The translations under genes and the position numbers were made by a program. From Geopsychrobacter sp. (GTDB lineage Bacteria; Desulfobacterota; Desulfuromonadia; Desulfuromonadales; Geopsychrobacteraceae), in the NCBI GenBank assembly GCA_030620915.1, contig JAUXIR010000084.1, positions 1-6,676 on the forward strand: a stretch of 6,676 bases of DNA, in the 5' to 3' direction. The notes below the pieces were generated by a model. It made no database searches and was not told where the DNA came from. It saw only the letters and a list, made by a program, of their open reading frames with translations. The first letter of the stretch is position 1, and each line of letters starts with the position of its first letter. Below are positions 1 to 6,676 of the stretch, in pieces.

Positions 1-193
1 CCTACGGGTCGTCACCGGGGAATATAAGCTTCAAGACCTGATGTTCTCCGACGAGGTTTTTATCAGCTCGACCTCGCTGGAGGTCATGCCTGTCGTCAAG
101 GTGGATGCGTTCACCATCAATCAAGGCCTGGTCGGCCCCGTTGCCCGGAGACTCCGTGACGAACTTCACCAGGATATGGCTAATTTCTGCTAG
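1..193 (+). CDS. Class-IV aminotransferase (BCAT / D-amino acid aminotransferase type), C-terminal fragment
   Basis: This is the 3' end of a gene that enters from the left edge. Frame 2 is open from base 2 to a TAG at 191-193 and gives 63 residues. The stretch SDEVFISSTSLEVMPVV followed by a VD turn, NQG and GPVARRL matches the C-terminal end of fold-type-IV PLP aminotransferases, where the usual pattern is (A)DEVF-x-(T/S)(G/S)T-x-x-EV-x-PV, then a D, then G-x-x-GP. These enzymes move amino groups between branched-chain or D-amino acids and 2-oxo acids in the cytoplasm. The PLP lysine and the residues that set specificity lie outside the window, so BCAT (IlvE), D-alanine aminotransferase and aminodeoxychorismate-lyase-like members cannot be told apart. 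The SSTS stretch reads slightly more like the D-amino acid type (inference). The BKACE gene starts 58 bp downstream on the same strand, so the two are probably cotranscribed. Confidence 0.8.
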   Translation, partial: LRVVTGEYKLQDLMFSDEVFISSTSLEVMPVVKVDAFTINQGLVGPVARRLRDELHQDMANFC

Positions 194-238
194 GGTACAG
201 TCTTGGCGGCCCACCGGTTGGCCTGTGCGACTCCCGGT

Positions 239-244
239 AAGGAG
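239..244 (+). promoter_or_regulatory. Ribosome binding site of the BKACE gene
   Basis: AAGGAG lies 7 nt before the ATG at 252. It is a near-perfect Shine-Dalgarno sequence. It supports 252 rather than the in-frame upstream ATG at 105, which lies inside the preceding aminotransferase gene. Confidence 0.75.
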
Positions 245-251
245 AAAAAGA

Positions 252-1118
252 ATGGAAGGCATAGGGGATGGCCAGGGACCGGAGCCGACGTTGACCAGTT
301 GCTCTCAACCCCTCATTGTCAGCGTAGCGCCTAACGGGGCTCGCAGGACCAAGGCGGATCACCCGGCCCTGCCGATTTTCGACCGGGAGTTGGCCGAAAC
401 CGCCGTTTCCAGCCGGGCCGCCGGTGCGGCCATGCTCCATTTGCACGTCCGCGATTCGGCCGGGCGGCATACCCTGAACCCGGAGGCCTATCGCAGCGCT
501 ACGGCGGCCATACGCCAGGCAGTGGGGCAGGAGTTGATTATCCAGGTGACGAGCGAAGCGGTGGGGATGTACGCTCCTGAGGAGCAGATGGCCATGGTCC
601 GGACATTGCGGCCCGAAGCCGTTTCCCTGGCCTTGCGCGAGCTCATCCCGACGGCTGCCGATGAGTCCTCTGCCGGGGCTTTCTTCGCCTGGCTTGGCAA
701 GGAACGCATCCTGCCCCAGTACATTCTTTATTCAGCCGCAGAGGTGAGCTGGTTTCATGAATTGAGAAGGCGTGGGCTGGTGCCTGGGGAGCGCCCCTTT
801 GTCCTCTTCGTTCTTGGACGCTACGGCAGCGGCCAGCAGGGCGATCCCGTGGATCTGCTCTCTTTTCTGGCGGCCCATGAGTCCAAATGCCCCTGGGCCG
901 TCTGCGCCTTTGGCTCGCAGGAGGCGGCGTGCACGATTAGTGCAATCGGCTTGCAGGGGCATACCCGGGTCGGATTTGAAAATAACCTGCTTCTCAGCGA
1001 TGGCAGCCTCGCCTCGGATAATGCCGCCCTGGTCGCGCAAAATGTTGCCGCAGCCCAACTGCTAGGCCGGGAACTGGCAGATGCCGACAAGGCCCGAGAA
1101 CTGTTGGGCTGCGAATAA
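252..1118 (+). CDS. BKACE (DUF849) beta-keto acid cleavage enzyme, 3-keto-5-aminohexanoate cleavage protein family
   Basis: This encodes a 288-residue protein, a normal length for the family. Members are Zn-dependent TIM-barrel enzymes that condense a beta-keto acid with acetyl-CoA and cleave it to acetoacetate plus a new CoA thioester; the founder, Kce, acts in lysine fermentation. Visible marks are VSVAPNGARR near residues 23-32 (first strand), LHLHVRD at 62-68 with the Zn-ligand pair H63 and H65, a long central barrel segment (RPEAVSLALREL at 120-131, PQYILYS at 155-161, FVLFVLGRYG at 183-192), and GHTRVGFENN at 236-245, where E243 fits the third Zn ligand. The family is clear but the substrate is not: where Kce-like enzymes have an STGG-type loop, this protein has VTSEAVGMY at 99-107. 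ATG 252 was chosen for its strong RBS. A TTG at 291 with GGAG 6 nt upstream is a weaker alternative that would remove 13 residues lacking family similarity. An aminotransferase gene precedes it, so action on a deaminated amino-acid-derived keto acid is possible but is only inference. Confidence 0.87.
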   Translation: MEGIGDGQGPEPTLTSCSQPLIVSVAPNGARRTKADHPALPIFDRELAETAVSSRAAGAAMLHLHVRDSAGRHTLNPEAYRSATAAIRQAVGQELIIQVTSEAVGMYAPEEQMAMVRTLRPEAVSLALRELIPTAADESSAGAFFAWLGKERILPQYILYSAAEVSWFHELRRRGLVPGERPFVLFVLGRYGSGQQGDPVDLLSFLAAHESKCPWAVCAFGSQEAACTISAIGLQGHTRVGFENNLLLSDGSLASDNAALVAQNVAAAQLLGRELADADKARELLGCE

Positions 1119-1193
1119 AGCGGGTCGATAGGTCAATGCCGTCTCCACCCATGGCACCAGTGGGCAACAGGAATGCATATTCTTGCCTAAATC

Positions 1194-1274
1194 GACCACC
1201 TCAAAAGTATGGGGTAGCCAGAGTACTAAATACCCTGCAATGTAAGAATGGCCACACCAATTTCTGAGGTGGCC
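1194..1274. repeat. Imperfect inverted repeat, possible IS or MITE remnant
   Basis: The arm at 1194-1220 on the plus strand reads like the reverse complement of 1249-1274. Aligned by hand they share about 21 of 26 positions with one 1-base gap, around a 28-bp spacer. The shared core is CCACCTCA near one end and an AGCCA/GGCCA tail at the other. The right arm contains its own perfect 7-bp inverted repeat (TGGCCAC at 1249-1255, GTGGCCA at 1269-1275), and GGGTA (1212-1216) faces TACCC (1231-1235). No transposase fragment and no clear target-site duplication is visible. The repeated TGGCCA-type ends resemble the terminal repeats of IS21-like elements (weak inference). The alternative is a long RNA hairpin between convergent genes. 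The rest of the gap, 1119-1193, shows nothing I can name. Confidence 0.4.
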
Positions 1275-1304
1275 AATTTCATGTCTGATTGATGGTGACT
1301 TGTA

Positions 1305-1343
1305 AGCCCCGTAAGAAAAATCTTTTTCTGGGCTGTTTAGCCC
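1305..1343 (-). terminator. Candidate transcription terminator region downstream of amylosucrase
   Basis: Reading the minus strand downstream of the amylosucrase stop, there is a 5-bp stem GGGCT-AAAC-AGCCC (1343 to 1330), then an A-rich/T-rich inverted repeat AGAAAAA-GA-TTTTTCT (1329 to 1314), then a second GGGCT (1309 to 1305). The central AGCCC can pair with either GGGCT copy, so two exclusive folds exist. The T run is not directly after the GC stem, so this is not a textbook intrinsic terminator. Its place between convergent genes suits a (possibly bidirectional) termination zone. Confidence 0.38.
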
Positions 1344-1379
1344 CCATTCTACCCACCACCAAAATAACTATTCAGGGCA

Positions 1380-3335
<1,956 letters not shown>

Positions 3336-3340
3336 AGTCT

Positions 3341-3346
3341 TCCTTC
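3341..3346 (-). promoter_or_regulatory. Ribosome binding site of amylosucrase
   Basis: On the minus strand, GAAGGA ends 5 nt before the ATG at 3335-3333. The spacing is good and supports this start. Confidence 0.65.
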
Positions 3347-3369
3347 GTCGGGTCTGGTGTGTACCGTTT

Positions 3370-3378
3370 CCTCCCCCT
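3370..3378 (-). other. Orphan Shine-Dalgarno-like sequence in the fructokinase-amylosucrase gap
   Basis: The minus strand reads AGGGGGAGG just after the fructokinase TAG (3385-3383). It is a stronger anti-SD match than the one serving amylosucrase, but no ATG, GTG or TTG follows within normal spacing. It could act as a ribosome standby site, be the remains of an earlier start, or be chance. Confidence 0.3.
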
Positions 3379-3382
3379 GAAG

Positions 3383-4267
3383 CTAGCCTAGGGTATCGAT
3401 GAAAGTTCGATAAAAAGCCTGCCCGTTGGTCGTTGCACCGCGCAGGCCGACCACCTTGCTGGCAAACCGCTGGGCGGCAGCGAGGGCCGCGGGGATCGAC
3501 CAGCCGGCCAAGAGGCCGTGGATGTAGACCGCGCTGAAGGCATCGCCGGCACCGACGGCGTCGATGAACTGCAGCGCCGGCTCAGGAACAACCCGATGGA
3601 CCTCCCCGCCGGACGTGCGGACCAGGGCGCCGGCCTCCCCGCGGGTCAGGATCACCTGCTCGAGCGAAAAGCGTTCTTGAAACTCGGTAACCGCTTGTTC
3701 TAAATCGGTTGCCGCGAAACCCAGCGACTGCAACTCCTGCTGATTCAGTTTGACCCAGCGTGCCCGTGTCAGCCAGCGTTGCACCTCCTCAAGCTGCCAC
3801 CAGGGGTCGCGCAGATTGACATCGAGGAAAACTGCCAATCCGTGATGCTGCAGCAGCCGGGACAGGGCGGTTCGTGAAACCTGGTTCCGCAACCCCAGGG
3901 TACCATGATAGAGGATGCCGGCGGAAATGGCTGGACAGAGCTGGTCCGCCACGATGAAATCATAGGCGCAATCGGGGACGATATGGTAATGCGGCTCAGT
4001 GTCGACAATCTGGACCACCACGCGCCCGGTCGGGTGTTCTGGGTCGAGCTGCACCCCCTCAGCACTCATCCCCCAGGCCGCCATGGCCTGCAGAATTTCA
4101 TGGCCTGGATCGTCATCACCAACCCGCGAGATAAACTGCGGGCAATCCCCCAGGGCCTGCAGATGCCAGGCGACATTGAAGGGCGCTCCGCCGAGGACCT
4201 TTTCCCCGGTCGGAAAGAGGTCGAAGAGCACTTCACCAAAGATGTACGGTCCAGGGGCAGATTTCAT
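3383..4267 (-). CDS. scrK: Fructokinase, PfkB (ribokinase) family
   Basis: This 294-residue protein is the usual length for PfkB sugar kinases. It phosphorylates fructose with ATP to give fructose-6-phosphate. From ATG 4267, the N-terminus YIFGEVLFDLFP carries the substrate-binding Asp region; the PfkB signature 1 area GGAPFNVAWHL is at 26-36; FLDVNLRDPWW at 147-157 is typical of fructokinases; LNQQE at 174-178 and LTRGEAGA at 207-214 are the usual later landmarks; and signature 2, DAVGAGDAFSA, is at 236-246 with catalytic base D242 and the GAGD anion hole. Its neighbours make the role clear: amylosucrase downstream releases fructose, and sucrose-phosphate synthase upstream uses fructose-6-phosphate. 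In methanotrophs the equivalent gene of this cluster is called fruK. The start is uncertain: ATG 4267 lies 2 nt past the spp stop, but an in-frame TTG at 4273 overlaps that stop (TTGA) and has better RBS spacing, which would add two residues. Confidence 0.92.
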   Translation of the reverse strand: MKSAPGPYIFGEVLFDLFPTGEKVLGGAPFNVAWHLQALGDCPQFISRVGDDDPGHEILQAMAAWGMSAEGVQLDPEHPTGRVVVQIVDTEPHYHIVPDCAYDFIVADQLCPAISAGILYHGTLGLRNQVSRTALSRLLQHHGLAVFLDVNLRDPWWQLEEVQRWLTRARWVKLNQQELQSLGFAATDLEQAVTEFQERFSLEQVILTRGEAGALVRTSGGEVHRVVPEPALQFIDAVGAGDAFSAVYIHGLLAGWSIPAALAAAQRFASKVVGLRGATTNGQAFYRTFIDTLG

Positions 4268-4269
4268 GT

Positions 4270-5124
4270 TCAAAGCTCAATCCCTTGCAGTTGCGGGCGA
4301 AACTCCGGGTGAAAATGCCAGACCCCCTGCAGAACGCCCGCAGCATAATTCCCCCCGAGCGAAAAACCGCTCTGCTGCGCTAGGTAGAGGGAGTCGGCAT
4401 GGCCGCTCCGGCTGGCCATCTTACAGGCAAGTTGCTTTACCTCTTCGCTGGCGTTGGCGACCAGAACCGAGCAGACAGAGCTGCCGAGGACCGGCAGGTC
4501 GTTGCCACTGTCACCGGCGAAGAGCACCTCGTCGTGAGTATAACCCAACTGCTGCTGCAGAAACTGCAGCCCATGCCGTTTGGTGGCGGTTTGCGGCAGC
4601 ACATCGAGCAGGCCGATCTGCTTCGGCTCATCGACACTCCAGATCAGGCTGGCAGCCACATCGAGCTCAGCCAGCCGGTCTTGCATGCGCTGCATCACCC
4701 GGTCTTGGTCTGCATCCAAAGGCAGATAGTAGCTCAACTTGAAGCGGTTCTGCTTCTTCTGTTCCTGCAGTGTCAGTGCACTGATCGGGCGCAGCGCCTG
4801 CTCAAGCTGCGCGTGGCTCTTGCCGCGCCAGTCTGTGGCAATCTGCTCCTCCCAAAGCTCCATTTCAAACCAGTCCCCGTCGCTGCACTGGTAGAGCTTG
4901 CTGCCGACATCGGTGATGGCATAGTCGGGTTCAGGCAGCGCGTAGTCTGCGATCGCCTGTTGCACCAGCTGCAGATGCCGTCCGGTGACGTAAGCCAGAC
5001 GGACCTCGGGCTGCAGGCAAAACGCCCTGAACTGCTCGCGCGCAGCGGGATGTTCAGGCTGGCTGCCGTTGGGAATCACCGTGCGGTCCATATCGGTGCA
5101 AAGAAGCAGACGTTTTGGATTCAT
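4270..5124 (-). CDS. spp: Sucrose-6-phosphate phosphatase, HAD-IIB family
   Basis: This 284-residue cytoplasmic HAD phosphatase removes phosphate from sucrose-6-phosphate to give sucrose, pulling the synthase reaction forward. All HAD motifs are present: motif I CTDMDRT with nucleophile D11 and general acid D13; motif II T47 in VTGR; motif III K182; motif IV GDSGNDLPVL at 204-213 with D205 and D209 for Mg2+. The C2-type cap between motifs II and III includes NRFKLSYYLP at 126-135, typical of the SPP family and shared with the HAD domain of the adjacent synthase. The residue after the second motif-I Asp is Arg rather than the common Gly or Asn. The ATG overlaps the sps stop by 4 bp (ATGA, 5124-5121), a translational coupling arrangement. 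Mannosyl-3-phosphoglycerate or glucosylglycerol phosphatase are family alternatives, but the sps, fructokinase and amylosucrase neighbours argue for sucrose phosphate. Confidence 0.9.
   Translation of the reverse strand: MNPKRLLLCTDMDRTVIPNGSQPEHPAAREQFRAFCLQPEVRLAYVTGRHLQLVQQAIADYALPEPDYAITDVGSKLYQCSDGDWFEMELWEEQIATDWRGKSHAQLEQALRPISALTLQEQKKQNRFKLSYYLPLDADQDRVMQRMQDRLAELDVAASLIWSVDEPKQIGLLDVLPQTATKRHGLQFLQQQLGYTHDEVLFAGDSGNDLPVLGSSVCSVLVANASEEVKQLACKMASRSGHADSLYLAQQSGFSLGGNYAAGVLQGVWHFHPEFRPQLQGIEL
4281..4286 (-). promoter_or_regulatory. Ribosome binding site of fructokinase, inside the end of spp
   Basis: On the minus strand, AAGGGA lies 7 nt before a TTG (4273-4271) and 13 nt before the ATG (4267-4265). 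The spacing favours the TTG, codon preference favours the ATG. The site lies within the last codons of spp, which suggests translational coupling. Confidence 0.4.
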
Positions 5125-6676
5125 GGCGTAAGCCCCGCCTCTCTGGGGTCCCGGCAGGCGCCGAAGAAATCGTAATATTCGAGGGCTTCAAGGATCCCTG
5201 CGGCGTGCGGCTGGCTGGAGAAATAGACCCGCTCGATATCCACCAGCTGCGACAATTCTTCCTCATGACGGTTGGCGACAACCGCAGCCAGGGTATTGCC
5301 GCGCATCATGTCTTCGTCGGCACCGGACCCGCCGGCGACAAACACCGCCTCGAGCGGGATACGCTTGTGTTCGGTAACATAGCGCAATGCGGTTCCCTTG
5401 GCAGCACGCATCGGCAGAATATCAAGATATTGGCCGAACGCCATCTGTACATGCACCGACTGCTCTTCCTGATGCAGCAGGGTCTTGATCGCCTCGAGAT
5501 CGGCACGCTCCGGGTCGATATAGTAGCTGAGCTTGAAACGGCTCTGTTCCAGCTTCGGCTGGGGTTTCAAGCCGGGTAGTTCGGCCAGTATCTTTCTCAC
5601 CTTATGGGGGGCCCACTGGTAATCGATATGCCGCGCCCAGGCGATATCGGCGATCAACTCCGGGGCATAGTAAATCTCCGTGCCGCTGCTGGTGATCAAT
5701 ACATCCGGCTCGGGGATTTTATGCTTTTTCATCAGTTTCAGGGCAGAATCGAGTCGCCGGCCGGTGGCCAGCACAAAATAGCTGCTGGTGCGATGCTTGC
5801 GCAAAACCGTGATCAACCTCTGCAGCGCCTGATCATCGCCGATCAGGTTCTGGTCGAGGTCGCTGACAATCGCCCGGTCACGATACAGACCGGAGCGGGC
5901 CGGAACCGGATGGTGAACCAGCCGCTCCGAACGCTGCGCGATCGGCGTCATCAGCTCCAGATAGCGCTGCGCGTGGGCATCCCAGGCATAATGCACGCGC
6001 ACCCCTTGCAACCCCTTGTCGCGGCATTTTTCCCAGAGCTTATTATCACTCAGGAGGTGTAACAGGGCGTCGGTAATAGTTGCGGGTTCCAGCGGGTCGA
6101 TCAACAGGCCGTTTCCGCAGTTGCTGATGATATCCCGCGGCCCGCCATCTTCGGTCGCTACGATCGGCAACCCGGAGGCGGCCGCTTCGATCAGGGTCAG
6201 GCCGAAGGGTTCGGTCAGCGCCGGGTTGACGAAGACACCACCGGTGGCCGCGGCGATCCGGTAGATCAGCGGAACATGACAGCGTTCATGATGCTTTGGC
6301 AGGGCCACCCTGCCGTAGAGATCGTAACGATCGATAGCGACCAACAGCTCGTGAAAAACCTCCTGTGCCCCCTCTTCAAGATCATCGATATCGTCCCGGT
6401 TGCCGGCCACGATCATCAGGTTGGCCTGTTGTTGCAATTCGGCAGATTGCCCGTAAGCCTCCACCAATGCAGTAATGTTTTTCCGCTTGTCCGGCCGGGA
6501 TAAGGCCAGGATAAGTGGTTTGTCAGGATCTTTCAGATGGCGGACCAGCTCGCTGAAGAGCGGAGTCTTCACTTCCCCCCCTTCCGGCGGCATGAACTGT
6601 TTGAGGTTGGTTCCGGGGGGAATGACCCGCATCTGCTCGGGCTGATAGTGATCGTAGAGTTCGTACTGTACCTTGA
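5121..6676 (-). CDS. sps: Sucrose-phosphate synthase (GT4) fused to a C-terminal HAD domain, N-terminus outside window
   Basis: This enzyme makes sucrose-6-phosphate from UDP- (or ADP-) glucose and fructose-6-phosphate. The window shows the last 517 residues; the frame stays open past the edge (QYELYDHYQPEQ precedes the Met at 6632), so that Met is internal. Counting from it, the GT-B C-terminal half covers about 1-235: VIPPGTN at 3-9, LSRPDKRKN at 44-52 with R46 and K51 for nucleotide-sugar phosphates, and the E-x7-E motif EPFGLTLIE (E141, E149). About residues 250-490 are a HAD-IIB domain with motif I DLDQN (D258, D260), T290 in ATGRR, K412, and motif IV altered to GGSGADED (434-441). The first motif-IV Asp is Gly, so this domain is probably a weak or inactive phosphatase. 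Full-length fused synthases run about 700-750 residues, so roughly 200 N-terminal residues are missing here. It is the most upstream visible gene of the operon and shares a 4-bp overlap with spp. Confidence 0.92.
   Translation of the reverse strand, partial: KVQYELYDHYQPEQMRVIPPGTNLKQFMPPEGGEVKTPLFSELVRHLKDPDKPLILALSRPDKRKNITALVEAYGQSAELQQQANLMIVAGNRDDIDDLEEGAQEVFHELLVAIDRYDLYGRVALPKHHERCHVPLIYRIAAATGGVFVNPALTEPFGLTLIEAAASGLPIVATEDGGPRDIISNCGNGLLIDPLEPATITDALLHLLSDNKLWEKCRDKGLQGVRVHYAWDAHAQRYLELMTPIAQRSERLVHHPVPARSGLYRDRAIVSDLDQNLIGDDQALQRLITVLRKHRTSSYFVLATGRRLDSALKLMKKHKIPEPDVLITSSGTEIYYAPELIADIAWARHIDYQWAPHKVRKILAELPGLKPQPKLEQSRFKLSYYIDPERADLEAIKTLLHQEEQSVHVQMAFGQYLDILPMRAAKGTALRYVTEHKRIPLEAVFVAGGSGADEDMMRGNTLAAVVANRHEEELSQLVDIERVYFSSQPHAAGILEALEYYDFFGACRDPREAGLTP

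Noticed and set aside
105..251. N-terminal extension of the BKACE frame to an ATG at 105
   Set aside because: It overlaps the aminotransferase coding end in another frame, shows no family similarity, and a strong RBS precedes the ATG at 252.
1148..1182. Short hairpin CCCATG/CAGTGGG followed by GAAT-GCAT-ATTC after the BKACE stop, considered as a plus-strand terminator
   Set aside because: The stem is short and bulged, and no T run follows.
3905..5579. Plus-strand open frames of 135-258 codons (3905-4312, 3999-4742, 4399-5175, 5115-5579)
   Set aside because: All lie antisense to fructokinase, spp or sps, overlap each other, and have no recognisable motifs.
6630..6632. ATG at 6632 as the start of the synthase
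   Set aside because: The frame stays open to the window edge with conserved synthase sequence (LYDHYQPEQ) just upstream, and the donor-binding half of a GT-B enzyme cannot stand alone.

Overview
The window holds two convergent gene groups. On the plus strand (1-1118) lie the last 63 codons of a class-IV (PLP fold type IV) aminotransferase and a complete BKACE/DUF849-family beta-keto acid cleavage enzyme. On the minus strand (6676 down to 1380) lies a compact four-gene sucrose operon in the order sps (truncated by the window edge), spp, fructokinase and amylosucrase. A 261-bp intergenic stretch (1119-1379) separates the two groups and carries an imperfect inverted repeat and hairpins.

The minus-strand genes form one pathway. 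Sucrose-phosphate synthase makes sucrose-6-phosphate from a nucleotide sugar and fructose-6-phosphate. Sucrose-phosphate phosphatase releases sucrose. Amylosucrase polymerises the glucosyl half of sucrose into alpha-1,4-glucan and frees fructose. Fructokinase returns that fructose as fructose-6-phosphate. The same order, sps-spp-fruK-ams, is known from halotolerant methanotrophic Gammaproteobacteria, where sucrose is a compatible solute. The sps/spp junction overlaps by 4 bp (ATGA), the spp/fructokinase junction is touching or overlapping, and 47 bp precede amylosucrase, so a single transcript is likely. Its promoter lies beyond the right edge.

The organism looks like a Gram-negative proteobacterium with moderately high GC (judged by eye, not computed). 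A methanotrophic or other halotolerant gammaproteobacterium, or a marine Desulfuromonadales-type bacterium, would both fit; the sequence alone does not decide. No mobility genes, RNA genes or CRISPR arrays are visible.

No wholly new system is evident. The points worth a second look are the HAD phosphatase domain fused to the synthase, which has lost key active-site residues while an intact phosphatase is encoded next door; the inverted repeat and competing hairpins in the convergent intergenic region; and the start-site ambiguity of the fructokinase.
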